Assembly: GCF_014196345.1 (NCBI RefSeq)
Contig: NZ_JACIDN010000007.1
Location: 1-64,000, forward strand
Direction: 5' to 3'
Origin: Methylobacterium brachythecii
GTDB lineage: Bacteria; Pseudomonadota; Alphaproteobacteria; Rhizobiales; Beijerinckiaceae
Length of the DNA: 64,000 bases
In this document: piece after piece, positions 24,353 through 32,935 of the stretch
Position numbering within the stretch: the stretch's first letter is position 1
How the letters are laid out: each line of letters starts with the position of its first letter
Position numbers and translations under genes: made by a program
The notes under the pieces: generated by a model
Databases searched by the model: none
The model's input: the letters and a program-made list of their open reading frames with translations, nothing else
What the model was told of the DNA's origin: nothing

Positions 24353-25087
24353 GGATGTCTCCTTCTGGCGCGGGGGAACGGCCGGCGCGGCCGCGGTGGG
24401 ACGGGCGCGGTTGGTCCACGCACGCCGATCGGCCAGGGCGACGAGGCGCTCGGGCGGATGCTGGTAGAGGCGGAAGTCGAAGGCGGTCGGCTCGGCGCCG
24501 AGCTCGCCATCGTCGCCGCCGAGGTCGATCACGACGGTCTCGCCGGATTCGCCGGTGTCGTCGGTCGTGCGGCCCTGGACCCGGTCGGCGTAGCCGGCGG
24601 CCACGGCCTCGTCCGGCGACATCCAGAGCTCGGCCTGCATCGCAGCGCGGATCTCGTCGACCGTCTTGCCCGTGCGCTCCGCGTAGATGCCGGCCATGGC
24701 ACTCGCGAGCGAGGTCAGGGCACGGATCTGGATCTCGTGATCGGCTACCGTGCCGAAGGTGAACCCCGACGGATCGTGGATCATCATCACGGCGCCGAGC
24801 GCCATCACCCGCTCGTCGCCGGCCATGGCGATGACGGAGGCGGCCGATGCGGCGACGCCCTCGACGATGATGGTCTTGCGGCCGCGATGCGCGCAGAGCG
24901 CGGCATGGATCGCAGCCCCTTCGGTGGCGATGCCGCCGCCGCTGTTCAGGCGGATGGTGACGTCCTGATCGCGGCCGACCCGGGCGAGCGCCAGGATCAC
25001 GTCGGCAGCGTCGAAGCTGTCATCCCAGTAGAGATTGCCGACCGTGCCGCTCAGCACGATCTCGCTCCCATTGACCAATACGGCCAT
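23858..25087 (-). CDS. ClpP/S49-type capsid maturation protease with C-terminal scaffold
   Basis: A 409-residue protein. Residues 1-175 form a ClpP-like serine protease domain: RLNSGGGIATEGAAIHA, the presumed nucleophile Ser81 in EGVAASAASVIAMAG, and His104 in MMIHDPSGFTFG. Residues about 210-245 are a Pro/Arg linker. Residues 246-409 form an Ala-rich helical scaffold-type domain, also made from an internal start. This is the lambda C / Nu3 arrangement. The start at 25087 was chosen over the longer upstream frame because that region belongs to the portal gene. Confidence 0.87.
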   Translation of the reverse strand: MAVLVNGSEIVLSGTVGNLYWDDSFDAADVILALARVGRDQDVTIRLNSGGGIATEGAAIHAALCAHRGRKTIIVEGVAASAASVIAMAGDERVMALGAVMMIHDPSGFTFGTVADHEIQIRALTSLASAMAGIYAERTGKTVDEIRAAMQAELWMSPDEAVAAGYADRVQGRTTDDTGESGETVVIDLGGDDGELGAEPTAFDFRLYQHPPERLVALADRRAWTNRARPTAAAPAVPPRQKETSMANDPAGSSPALPPNPSAALAAVVDKPIATTATTVSRADASEIATLCLEGGVPAMASTLLAEGASVEQAKARIGSAGEIKTLVALARRADPSIPEALATDMVAAGKTVEHARAALFDKLVATDEATAVSSHHVAQKAPAQAGPDAAKTNMRSQLERAGLVKKGA

Positions 25088-25128
25088 GGCGACTCCTTCG
25101 ATGTTCGTTTGGACGAGGTGACGGGCCG

Positions 25129-26730
25129 TCAGTCGGCCGTGGGGCCGTTGCCTCCGGCCGGTGCATCGCCGGCAGCCCCGGCGTTCCCAGCGGATCCGGT
25201 CTTCTGGCGGCCGTCGCTGGCGTAGATCAGTCCGAGCGCATCGGCCCGGGCATTGTCCTGGGCGTTCTCGGCGTCGATCGCCTCGGCGTCGTAGCCGCCC
25301 TCGGAGACCTTCTGCGACCGCGTCGAGAAGCCGGCGCGGATCTCCATCTGCTTGCTCTCGACGTCCTGAACCGGGTGGATGTACGGCCAGGCCTGCGGCG
25401 TCCACTTCGCGGCGTAGGCATCCTGCCGCCGCATGCCGGGTGGCAGAATGAGAGCACCGGACAGGATCGCGAGATCGATCCAGCGGGCATAGACCGGACG
25501 ACACACCTGGTAGACGACGTGGTGATGCTGCCAGCCCTCGACGGCCCGACGGAAGTCGTTCAGCGCGGCGCGCAGCGTCCGGTCGTTCAGCTGGCTGTAG
25601 TCGCCGCTCAAGAGCTCGTAGAGCGTGCCGGCCGCCGTCGCGATGCCGCGCAGGGATTGCCGGACGAAGGCCTCGAAGTTCGGTCCGACGTCCTTGGGGT
25701 CGGAGAAGGTGACGTCCTCGTCGTCCTCGAGGATCTGAAGCGTCCCGGGCTCGAAGGCGAGACCCGCCGATCCGGCATCGTCGGGTCCGTCCGCTCCGAG
25801 CGGTGACTGGCCGTCGGCGATCCGCTTGATGAAGCCGACGAACATCGCCGAGTTCTTCTTGCGAACGAGTTCGGCATCGAGGTAGCCGCTCAGGTCGTAG
25901 AGCGTCTGCAGAGCGGGGGCGAGCCAGGGCTCTCCGCGGTCCTGCCCAGGCCGCATGGCGCGGTAGAGGTGGCAGACGTCGCTAGCTGGCACGAGGCTCT
26001 GGGCGAGCGAGCCGGCACCGCCCAGAAGGCCGTCGCCGGGATGCTCCCGGTAGAGCCAGTATCCTTGCCGGGCGCCGATGGCGTCGTACTGGATGCCCTG
26101 CCGGATGCGTTCGCTAGCATTCGTCTTGAAGGCGTCGCAGTGGTCGCCTTCGAGCACCTGCAGCTGCAGCGGCACGGTGAGCCCGTCGGTCAAGCGCCGC
26201 GGCCGCATCCGCAAGAAGCACTCGCCCCCTTCGATCATGCCACGCACCGCGATGGCCTGCAGACCGTAGAAGTCGTGCGCACCGGTGGAATCCGCCTGAT
26301 CGGTCCAGTCCCACCACAGCCGGGTGACAGCCTGCCGAAACTGCTCGCTGAGCTTTTTCGCAGCCTTCGCCTGCGCCTTGCTCATCCCGACCGTCGAGAT
26401 CGCCGCGGTGCTCTGCGGCTTGATCCCGGTCCCGACGATGTTGGTCACCAGCCGGTCAATCGCCGCCCGGGCATAGGGGTTCTTCCTGGCCTGGTCCCTG
26501 GACTTCTGGCGAAGCTCGTCCAGCGCGTAGGTGAGCGCGGTGTTCGGCCCGTACCCACCGACGCGCCAGGCCCGTGAACGCCGACCGAACCCGCCCGCGG
26601 CATCGTAGGGCGCAGCCTCGCGGGCCGTCCCCGTGCCGGCGGGCGCCCCGCTCAAATCGACCGAAGCCACCGGTGCGAAATACTGGCTCGTCCCCTTCAG
26701 GCGGACGCGAACGCGGGCAGGTTCGCGCAC
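25129..26730 (-). CDS. portal protein, lambda family
   Basis: A 533-residue portal protein (PF05136), the dodecameric ring through which DNA enters and leaves the head. Family signatures are ARKNPYARAAIDRLVTNIVGTGIKP, FRQAVTRLWWDWTDQADSTG, FYGLQAIAVRGMIEGGECFLRM, QLQVLEGDHCDAFK, and QSLRGIATAAGTLYELLSGDYSQLNDRTLRAALND. It starts with GTG directly after the gpW gene. Confidence 0.93.
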   Translation of the reverse strand: MREPARVRVRLKGTSQYFAPVASVDLSGAPAGTGTAREAAPYDAAGGFGRRSRAWRVGGYGPNTALTYALDELRQKSRDQARKNPYARAAIDRLVTNIVGTGIKPQSTAAISTVGMSKAQAKAAKKLSEQFRQAVTRLWWDWTDQADSTGAHDFYGLQAIAVRGMIEGGECFLRMRPRRLTDGLTVPLQLQVLEGDHCDAFKTNASERIRQGIQYDAIGARQGYWLYREHPGDGLLGGAGSLAQSLVPASDVCHLYRAMRPGQDRGEPWLAPALQTLYDLSGYLDAELVRKKNSAMFVGFIKRIADGQSPLGADGPDDAGSAGLAFEPGTLQILEDDEDVTFSDPKDVGPNFEAFVRQSLRGIATAAGTLYELLSGDYSQLNDRTLRAALNDFRRAVEGWQHHHVVYQVCRPVYARWIDLAILSGALILPPGMRRQDAYAAKWTPQAWPYIHPVQDVESKQMEIRAGFSTRSQKVSEGGYDAEAIDAENAQDNARADALGLIYASDGRQKTGSAGNAGAAGDAPAGGNGPTAD

Positions 26731-26732
26731 GC

Positions 26733-26951
26733 TCAGAGCCCACCTGACGTCGTCATAACGATGCGGCGTGTCCGAGTGCGTCCTCCACCAGCAGCGCCGG
26801 CGATATCCCTCTCCATGTCGATGAGGATCTGCCGCATCTCAGCCAGGGACCGGTAGGTGATGCGGCCTCGCTCGGGATAATCGACGGTGAGCGCACCGGA
26901 GCCGATCGCCTGTTTAAGGCTGTCGACCTGTTTCTGGGTGTAGCCGGCCAT
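26733..26951 (-). CDS. gpW-like head-tail joining protein
   Basis: A 72-residue protein with the gpW pattern (PF02831): AGYTQKQVDSLKQAIGSGALTV, YPERGRITYRSLAEMRQILIDME. It stabilises the packaged head and prepares it for tail attachment. It lies between terminase large subunit and portal exactly as in lambda. Confidence 0.85.
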   Translation of the reverse strand: MAGYTQKQVDSLKQAIGSGALTVDYPERGRITYRSLAEMRQILIDMERDIAGAAGGGRTRTRRIVMTTSGGL

Positions 26952-26956
26952 GTCGC

Positions 26957-29014
26957 CTACCTCATGAACCGACTGCGGATGACGCCGCGGCGTCCGCGTT
27001 TCTGCTGCCCGGAAGCGGCGATGACGTCCCGGCCGGATACCGCTTCGTCATCGGATGACCGAACCACGCGTTCGAGGCCGAGCGAGGCTTCGAGTTCCCG
27101 CCACTGCCCCTCGCGCCAGCGGTCCCAGCCCCGCATCTGCGCGAGCCCGCGGGCATAGTTCGCGCAGTCCAGAACCTCGTTGCGCCGGCCGGTGATCGGT
27201 ACCCATTCGCGCCGCGTCCGGCCTCGGCTGACGCTCGTGACGAGTTCCTCTGCCGTCAGCTGCCGGACCTGCTCCTCGCCCACATCCTTCGGCAGATGGA
27301 CGAAGCCAGCGGCGAATTCGGCACCCTGGATCGGTCGCGGAAGCGACAGGCAGCCGAGCAGCTCTTGCTTGCAGAACGACGCGCCGATGCGGACCGTCTT
27401 CAGGCCTCGGCGGATCTTCTTGCCGTTGCCATTGGTGTCCTTGGCTCCGACGCCGAGGAAAGCGGCCGTGTAGCTGTCTTGCCCGTCGACCGCGTGAACG
27501 TTGCCGCGGCCGGCCTGCAAGCGAACGAAAGCGTAGACCTCGGCCGTGAAGGCGCCCGAGTCGATGCCCCAATCCCTGACCGACAGCTCGATGCCGGTCT
27601 CGTGCAGCCAGGTTTCGTCGAACATGGCTTCGAGTTCGGCCCAGACCTCGGACCGGTTCGTGTCGCCCGGAAGCACGCGGTGCTCGACCAGCCAGCGCTG
27701 CCGGTTCCGACCGAAAGCCCAGATGCCGACCTCGAGACGATCCTTCTGGACGTCGACGCCGGCGAACAAGACCAGGGCCGAGCGGCTGACGGTGCCGGAG
27801 AGGTAGTCGTCGCGCCGATTGTAGACATCCTGCCAGTCGGGTGCCTCCGCACCCTCCTTCCACGTCCGCGCGAGCTGCGTATTGTGGAAGGTCTTCAGGG
27901 CTTCGGGACCACGCCGAAGCGCGCGGGCGAACTTCCTCACCGTCTCGACGATCGTCTGTTTCGGCGCATAGAGCTTCGAGGCGACGAAGCCGGCATGCTC
28001 GTTCGACACCGCCTGTCCACCGCAGTGACGGCAGAGCGCTCTGCCCTGTGCATCGCAGCGCTCCGGTACTTGCTGCGCGCCACAGCACTCGAACGATCGT
28101 GTCTGGCGCCACTCGATATGCCTGAGCGCCGTCAGACGCTGGGCCTCGGTCCAGGGTCGATCGCAAGCGATGCACTCGTATCGCGCAGTCTCCGGCCGCA
28201 ACTTTCCGCCGGCATCCTTGTCGATCTTGACCCGCTCCCACTCGAGGGCCTGCATCTCGGAGCAGTGCGGGCATGCGACGAACGCTTTGCGCTGATCGCT
28301 CTCGTCGTAGGACGCCTCGATAGCGCTGCGCCCTTGCACCGTCGGTGAGCAGGCGCGGACCGAAAGGCTGTTCGTGACGAACTCGGCCTGCCGCTCTTCG
28401 GCCAAGTCGATCGGCGAACCCTCGCCGCCGGCCGAGAGCGGGTACTTGTCGATCTCGTCCGACAGCAGCAGGCGGATCGGCCGCATAGCCAAGTTGGTCG
28501 GACTGTTCGACCCGACCAGGGTGATATGCCCCCCAGGAAACTGCTTGTGCGTCAGCGTCGCGCCGGCATCCCGCGACTTGGCGTCACCGAACAACTCCCG
28601 GAGCACGCGTGTATCCCGGATCATCGGGGCGAGCCGATCCTTCGAGAAGGTCTCGGCCGCGTCGTCCTTCGGCATCACCACGAGGATCGGGCACGGTTCG
28701 ATATGCGCGAACCGACCGATGATGTTCTCGATCACCGTGGTCTTGAGCAACTGGGTGCAGGCCATCAGCGTGATGGTCTTCACGCCCGGCTCGGTGGCGG
28801 CGAGCATCGGGCCGCGGGCGACTTCGACCCTGGAAACGATGAACCGACCGCCGTGCGACGATTCCTTGCTGAGCCGGCGATAGCGTTCCGCCCACTCGAC
28901 AACATTGAGCTGCGGCGCCGGGGTCGCCCCTTTGCGCCAAGCTGTCGAAAGGCTGCTGGTATCAAGCGAACTCGGCGGAAGGCTCGCCGAGCTCTGCAAG
29001 GTGCTGTTGGACAT
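26957..29014 (-). CDS. terminase large subunit, GpA family
   Basis: A 685-residue packaging ATPase/nuclease of the GpA family (PF05876). It has LMACTQLLKTTVIENIIGRF as the Walker A-like site (K91), the Walker B segment RLLLSDEIDKYP (about 181-192), paired zinc-type cysteines (CPHCSEMQALEWE, CIACDRPW, later CRHCGGQAV), and the nuclease part with FAGVDVQKDRLEVGIWAFG. It cuts the DNA at cos and pumps it into the head. It overlaps the small subunit gene by 53 bases. Confidence 0.93.
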   Translation of the reverse strand: MSNSTLQSSASLPPSSLDTSSLSTAWRKGATPAPQLNVVEWAERYRRLSKESSHGGRFIVSRVEVARGPMLAATEPGVKTITLMACTQLLKTTVIENIIGRFAHIEPCPILVVMPKDDAAETFSKDRLAPMIRDTRVLRELFGDAKSRDAGATLTHKQFPGGHITLVGSNSPTNLAMRPIRLLLSDEIDKYPLSAGGEGSPIDLAEERQAEFVTNSLSVRACSPTVQGRSAIEASYDESDQRKAFVACPHCSEMQALEWERVKIDKDAGGKLRPETARYECIACDRPWTEAQRLTALRHIEWRQTRSFECCGAQQVPERCDAQGRALCRHCGGQAVSNEHAGFVASKLYAPKQTIVETVRKFARALRRGPEALKTFHNTQLARTWKEGAEAPDWQDVYNRRDDYLSGTVSRSALVLFAGVDVQKDRLEVGIWAFGRNRQRWLVEHRVLPGDTNRSEVWAELEAMFDETWLHETGIELSVRDWGIDSGAFTAEVYAFVRLQAGRGNVHAVDGQDSYTAAFLGVGAKDTNGNGKKIRRGLKTVRIGASFCKQELLGCLSLPRPIQGAEFAAGFVHLPKDVGEEQVRQLTAEELVTSVSRGRTRREWVPITGRRNEVLDCANYARGLAQMRGWDRWREGQWRELEASLGLERVVRSSDDEAVSGRDVIAASGQQKRGRRGVIRSRFMR

Positions 29015-29609
29015 GCGCGGTCAGGATCGTCGTGAGCGCGCGGGGGTCGACCTTGAGCTCATCCGCCATCGTGATGGCGACCCGCGCTGGCCAGGACAGC
29101 CAAGCGTCTCGGAAGTCCCGGGCGGTGTCGAAGAACAGCTTCTCGGCCGCCTCGCGATCGACGAGCTTGCGGTTGCCTTTCTCCACCTCCTGCCTGCGCT
29201 GAAGCCCGAGGTAGTTTTCCTTCCGACGGATCGCGAGGGGCGTCGGAAGGTCGACGCCGTCGAGGTCGAACGACTCGTCGGGCGCGCCCTCCGCCGGCGT
29301 GGTGCCGGGACGCGGCATCGCATCTGCGACCTGCTGCCAAGTGTCCGGCTTCGGCTTCGCTGGCGCCTTCGGCTCCGACCGGTCCGTGTTACCCTCAGCT
29401 GCGCGGACCGGGCGATGGGTAACACCACCCCGGTAGCTCGCAGGCCTCTGATCGAGGTTCCACTCTGATGCCTCGACATCAATCAGACCAGCATCAGAAA
29501 AGACGAGTAAGTCTTTCTGCTTCCAGGCTGTTACGGCTTTGCGAGATACCATCCGCCGACGGGCAAAGTCGGCTTGGCTGACGAATTTCGACCCGTCGTC
29601 TTCAGCCAT
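28962..29609 (-). CDS. terminase small subunit, Nu1-like
   Basis: A 215-residue DNA-recognition subunit of terminase. The N-terminal winged-helix part reads FVSQADFARRRMVSRKAVTAWKQKDLLVFSDAG. A Lys/Pro linker follows (about 70-100), then a helical oligomerisation part with LQRRQEVEKGNRKLVDREAAEKLFFDTARDFRD. Directly upstream of its ATG are three GGTAACA repeats and two more lie within the gene, so it may bind its own 5' region. Confidence 0.85.
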   Translation of the reverse strand: MAEDDGSKFVSQADFARRRMVSRKAVTAWKQKDLLVFSDAGLIDVEASEWNLDQRPASYRGGVTHRPVRAAEGNTDRSEPKAPAKPKPDTWQQVADAMPRPGTTPAEGAPDESFDLDGVDLPTPLAIRRKENYLGLQRRQEVEKGNRKLVDREAAEKLFFDTARDFRDAWLSWPARVAITMADELKVDPRALTTILTAHVQQHLAELGEPSAEFA

Positions 29610-29616
29610 GGCGGGG

Positions 29617-29638
29617 TGTTACCTGTTACCCTGTTACC
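29617..29638. repeat. three TGTTACC direct repeats before terS (plus two in terS)
   Basis: TGTTACC occurs at 29617-29623, 29624-29630 and 29632-29638, spaced 7 and 8 bases. Two further copies lie inside terS, at 29387-29393 in the same orientation and at 29418-29424 inverted. Such iterons next to terS suggest terminase-binding (cosB R-site-like) elements. A regulatory operator is the alternative. Confidence 0.55.
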
Positions 29639-29678
29639 GGGTTTTCGGACCCTGGCGCTAGAAACTGCTGGGGCCCCG

Positions 29679-29705
29679 ACCACCCGTATAGACGGGCGGC
29701 GACAG
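29679..29705. other. candidate cos nicking region
   Basis: A dyad, CCCGT-ATAG-ACGGG (29683-29696), extends imperfectly outward. Overlapping it, GGGCGGCGAC at 29694-29703 is identical to the first 10 bases of the lambda cohesive end, though on the plus strand, opposite to lambda's orientation relative to terS. It lies 85 bases upstream of terS with the GTTACC repeats in between, where cosN would be expected. Inference from position and resemblance only. Confidence 0.4.
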
Positions 29706-29783
29706 GGTCCCCCGCCGAAGCGCGGTCTGGCACTCAGCGCTCGGCCGAGACTGTCTGGTGCTGTCATCCGTCGGAGCGAAAGC

Positions 29784-30158
29784 ATGTTCACCCACGTCAT
29801 GATCGGCAGCAACGATTTGGAGCGGGCCAGGACCTTCTACGACGCCACTTTCGTCGCGTTGGGCGGCCAGCCAGGCAAGATGGATGCGCGAGGCAGGCTG
29901 ATCTACGCCCACGACGGCGGTCGGCTGATGATCACGAAACCGATTGATGGGAAGCCAGCGACCTCTGCCAACGGCGGAACCATCGGGATCGGTGCCCCAA
30001 GCCCGGATCATGTCATGGCTTGGCATAAGGCCGGCACAACGTATGGAGGTGTCGCAATTGAGAGCCCGCCTGCAGAGCGACCGAATGGGGCTTTCGTCGC
30101 GTACCTTCGTGACCCTGACGGAAACAAGCTTACCGCACGGTCGCAGCCCACGAGGTGA
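29784..30158 (+). CDS. VOC-family (glyoxalase/dioxygenase fold) protein
   Basis: A 124-residue protein of the vicinal oxygen chelate fold: FTHVMIGSNDLERARTFYDATF, RGRLIYAHDGGRLMITKP, and the C-terminal FVAYLRDPDGNKLTA carry the expected metal-ligand region (His4, acidic residues). Members include glyoxalase I-type enzymes and antibiotic-binding proteins; substrate cannot be told. GGAG lies 9 bases before the ATG. It is the first gene of the cargo block, divergent from terS. Confidence 0.8.
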   Translation: MFTHVMIGSNDLERARTFYDATFVALGGQPGKMDARGRLIYAHDGGRLMITKPIDGKPATSANGGTIGIGAPSPDHVMAWHKAGTTYGGVAIESPPAERPNGAFVAYLRDPDGNKLTARSQPTR

Positions 30159-30424
30159 GTGGCTCGACGGCAAGGGGTTGCGAACCGACCGACATTCTGC
30201 ACCTCGCTCGATCATTCGCAGCTAGATCCGTCCGTTAGCGATCAAGCGGATCACAAAGAGAAGCACCAATCCCGGGTCGTCATTCGGCACGTAGCTTCAG
30301 CCGACCACTTAGGCTGAAGACCTCCGAACGCCGCCCCATGATCGCGGCTGAGAGTCGCGCATCGAAACACAGCAGTCTCCGCACGCCTTTCCATCGGGCA
30401 ACTACCAATCCCAGGAGACCCGAA

Positions 30425-30784
30425 GTGCGCATCGTACAGAACGCAACAGCAGCCATTATATTGCTTGGCAGCGTTGCCCCAGCCTTGGCCATCTCGTGCA
30501 AGGAGGAGATCTCGACCATTGAGCGCAGGCTGAACAGCGCTGGTGCCGAGAAGGTGACGGGCGTCAAGCCCGACCAAGGAGCGACCTCGTCGAACTCTCC
30601 GAAGGCCCTCGATGAGCAGCCAAAGGGCGAGCCCTCCGACCCGAGCACCAAGCCGTCGGGACCTGGTGTGCTGAATGCCAAGGCGATGATCGAGAAGGCT
30701 CGCGATCAGGAGAAGGCCGGCGACGAGAAGGGCTGCCAGGACACCATGACCAAGGTGAAGGAGACCGCAGGCGCGCTGCCATAG
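30425..30784 (+). CDS. small secreted helical protein
   Basis: A 119-residue protein with a signal peptide (residues 1-22, ending PALAIS) and two cysteines, one just after the signal (SCKEEISTIERRL) and one in DEKGCQDTMTK. The middle is Pro/Ser/Lys-rich and probably disordered; the ends are helical. The GTG start has AGGAGA 7 bases upstream. No family is recognised. It is probably periplasmic. Confidence 0.7.
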   Translation: MRIVQNATAAIILLGSVAPALAISCKEEISTIERRLNSAGAEKVTGVKPDQGATSSNSPKALDEQPKGEPSDPSTKPSGPGVLNAKAMIEKARDQEKAGDEKGCQDTMTKVKETAGALP

Positions 30785-30900
30785 CGCCTCTCGGCATATT
30801 TCCCCTCCACACGACGAAGTGGCGTGCCGTCTCGAATGAGACGCACGCGCTTTCAAAAATAAGCTGGATCCACCAGTTTCATCAGCAACATGGAGCACAC

Positions 30901-31197
30901 ATGGCCCAAACGGTCTCAGCCAAGTTCACGACACGCCGCGACGCCGAGATGGCGGTGGAGCACATCGTGCAGGAGCACGGCTTCGATCGCAGCGCCGTCA
31001 CGGTCGGCTCGGCCTCGGATGCCAACACGGCGGGCACGGAGGCAGCGCGCGCCGATATCGAAGATGGACATCTGAAGTCTGACAACGATGGCGAACCGGC
31101 TCTGGCCGGCAAGATCAAGGTCTCTGTCCAGATCACCGACCAGGACGCCGAGAAGGTCAGATCCTCGTTCGACACGTTCGGCGGCGAGCCGGCCTAG
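30901..31197 (+). CDS. small cytoplasmic protein of YflT/stress style
   Basis: A 98-residue protein: QTVSAKFTTRRDAEMAVEHIVQEHGFDRSAVTVGSAS at the N-terminus and KIKVSVQITDQDAEKVRSSFDTFG at the C-terminus form an alpha-beta ferredoxin-like fold seen in general-stress proteins that contain a heat-induced YflT-like domain. GGAG lies 6 bases before the ATG. It stands alone in the cargo region. Function is unknown. Confidence 0.72.
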   Translation: MAQTVSAKFTTRRDAEMAVEHIVQEHGFDRSAVTVGSASDANTAGTEAARADIEDGHLKSDNDGEPALAGKIKVSVQITDQDAEKVRSSFDTFGGEPA

Positions 31198-31344
31198 CAG
31201 ACGAATCACGAGGCGCGCATCCTTTGGGCCCAAGCCCGTGCCGTCGTTACCTGATAGTGCTTCGTAGTATCCCCTCGACTTGGCGCTTTTGACGGCCCAT
31301 CGGGGAGTCTTGGCGGGCCGCCGAAGCGCATGTCATAGGGAGGA

Positions 31345-31542
31345 ATGACGACCGAAGTGCCGCACCCCTATTCCATTACCGTCGAACCGCTGACGAAGCC
31401 CCAAGGCCATTATGGCTGGGCGCTTCGGAAGCACGGAAAGCTCACCGAGCGCTCCGACCGAGCATTCCCGAGCGAGAACAAGGCTTTCGAGAACGCCATG
31501 AAGGCTGTCGAGCGCGACCAGGGCGGCTTCGGCAGCCACTAA
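31345..31542 (+). CDS. small conserved-looking protein
   Basis: A 65-residue protein (YSITVEPLTKPQGHYGWALRKHGKLTERSDR...) with a beta-beta-alpha look and an FPSENKAFENAMKAVERD helix. GGGAGG lies just before the ATG. The sequence resembles small proteins that are widespread in methylobacteria, but no function is known. Confidence 0.7.
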   Translation: MTTEVPHPYSITVEPLTKPQGHYGWALRKHGKLTERSDRAFPSENKAFENAMKAVERDQGGFGSH

Positions 31543-31564
31543 TCTTTCACATCCTTCGACAGCG

Positions 31565-31779
31565 TCAGGCGCCGGATCTGTCCGCCATCCTTTTGGTTCG
31601 GACCTGCGCCGTCTTGATCTGGTGGTGCTTCGGGCAAAGTGCTTGGCGTTCACGGGATCGAGCGCCGCGCCGCCATCCTTCCGCTCAACGATGTGGTCGG
31701 CGTAAAGCCTGACACCGCCGTTGCCGCCGCGAACACCGCATCCGTGCCATTGGCAGCGCCAGGCGGCGCGTCGCTTCAC
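31565..31779 (-). pseudogene. frameshifted HNH endonuclease remnant
   Basis: The minus strand encodes RRAAWRCQWHGCGVRGGNGGVRLYADHIVERKDGGAALDPVNAK, a classic HNH nuclease start with zinc cysteines and ADHI. One base then appears missing: the expected continuation LCPKHHQIKTAQVRTKRMADRSGA follows in another frame up to the TGA at 31565. Upstream of the GTG the same frame continues for about 12 codons to a stop without a start. The gene is truncated and frameshifted, so it is inactive. Confidence 0.75.
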
Positions 31780-32229
31780 CTTTAGCGCCCAGGCTTTGTG
31801 CTCGGCCGTCTGCGCCCGGGGTCAGCAACCATCGGTGCCGGTCGAGCTGTCCGTGTGCCCAGCGTCGAGAGACGAGTGGCTAAGGTGGAGAGGCGTGGCA
31901 GGCCAAATCGAGCTCTGTTGCATCCACTATGGCTGCGCTGATCGCATACGTGGAAAGCATCAAAGCCGACCCAATTGCTAATGCCGAGCGGAACTCATTG
32001 GCTATGTTGGTCTAAATGATCCGAACGCGGTGTCGCAGCGCAATAGTTTCAGATGATCTTCTTTGAAGAGAATTATACGCCCGCGACCGGATGTATCGTT
32101 TGGGTTGTTTCGGGGCGAATTCACCCGAACTCATGTCTCACGATAATCATCCCAGTGATTTCGTGGCTGAGTGATTTTGTTGATGCAGATAGCATCAACA
32201 AAAGCGCTCCCAATAATTAAGGAATATTC
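31780..32229. other. 450-bp non-coding stretch, AT-richer promoter region
   Basis: The first 40 bases still carry HNH remnant codons on the minus strand. The remainder shows no supported gene. From about 31990 the sequence becomes notably AT-richer than its surroundings and leads into the promoter region of the secreted protein gene at 32230. An 86-codon plus-strand frame here is Arg/Cys-rich shadow sequence. Confidence 0.5.
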
Positions 32230-32601
32230 ATGAAAAATGTTTCCAAGATCGCTGTCGCTTTTACTCTCGTAATCGGCGCTGCTGCTTCCCCCAGCCTTGC
32301 TCAGGACTTCAACAACCGTGGCTCAGGCTACGGCAGCGACGGAACTATCAACGTCTGGGGAGCGAACCTGAGTCCGAATGGCGGGCAGCGCGGCCCGCTT
32401 GGTGCTGTCGGTAACGTCGTCGGTGGCGTGACTGGCGCCGTCGGTGGCGTTGTCGGTGGAACGGTCGGAGCGGCTGATGACATCGTCACAGGATCCATAA
32501 CTCCGCGTCGTGACAACCGTGATGTTCGGTACAGCGAATTCGAGCAGGACGACCAGATGGTAAATCAGGAGCGTCGTGGCCGGAGTCGCGCCGCGTACTG
32601 A
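32230..32601 (+). CDS. secreted Gly/Val-rich protein
   Basis: A 123-residue protein with a clear signal peptide (MKNVSKIAVAFTLVIGAAASPSLAQ removed after about residue 25). The mature part has an N/G-rich segment, a Gly-Val repeat (VVGGVTGAVGGVVGGTVG, about 65-85) and a charged C-terminus. AAGGA lies 7 bases before the ATG, and a strong terminator follows at 32630. It is a single-gene unit; the product probably sits in the periplasm or envelope. Confidence 0.78.
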   Translation: MKNVSKIAVAFTLVIGAAASPSLAQDFNNRGSGYGSDGTINVWGANLSPNGGQRGPLGAVGNVVGGVTGAVGGVVGGTVGAADDIVTGSITPRRDNRDVRYSEFEQDDQMVNQERRGRSRAAY

Positions 32602-32629
32602 GCTTTTCATCTACTCTTGAGACAGATGG

Positions 32630-32652
32630 CAGGGCGAAAGCCCTGTCGTTTT
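32630..32652 (+). terminator. rho-independent terminator
   Basis: CAGGGC-GAAA-GCCCTG (32630-32645) with a GNRA tetraloop is followed by TCGTTTT. It lies 29 bases after the stop codon of the secreted-protein gene at 32230-32601. Confidence 0.85.
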
Positions 32653-32782
32653 GCTGTGAGGGCGCGATCGGCGAGCCTGCGTCGAGTTCGATGAGCGTTC
32701 CGCGCTGGTGCTTCATCGACTATGTCGCAGGACCTTGGAGATAGCTCTGGTGTTTGCCTTCTACCCACACCAGGAGAGCTTC

Positions 32783-32920
32783 ATGAACGCCAATCACCCG
32801 AGCCACTACGTCGGCCAGAATATCGACAACGTCGATCAGCTCAGCAGCATTACCCTTTTGGGTCTTGCGGTCTTGGGCGCAATCGCCACGCTGCTGGCGA
32901 ACTGGGTTGTGATCGGGTGA
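32783..32920 (+). CDS. small single-TM protein
   Basis: A 45-residue protein with a hydrophilic N-terminus (NANHPSHYVGQNIDNVDQ) and a C-terminal membrane helix (about residues 22-43, ITLLGLAVLGAIATLLANWV). AGGAGA lies 6 bases before the ATG, which is why the internal start was preferred over 32708. No function is known. Confidence 0.65.
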   Translation: MNANHPSHYVGQNIDNVDQLSSITLLGLAVLGAIATLLANWVVIG

Positions 32921-32935
32921 ACTGACTACTGCGGA

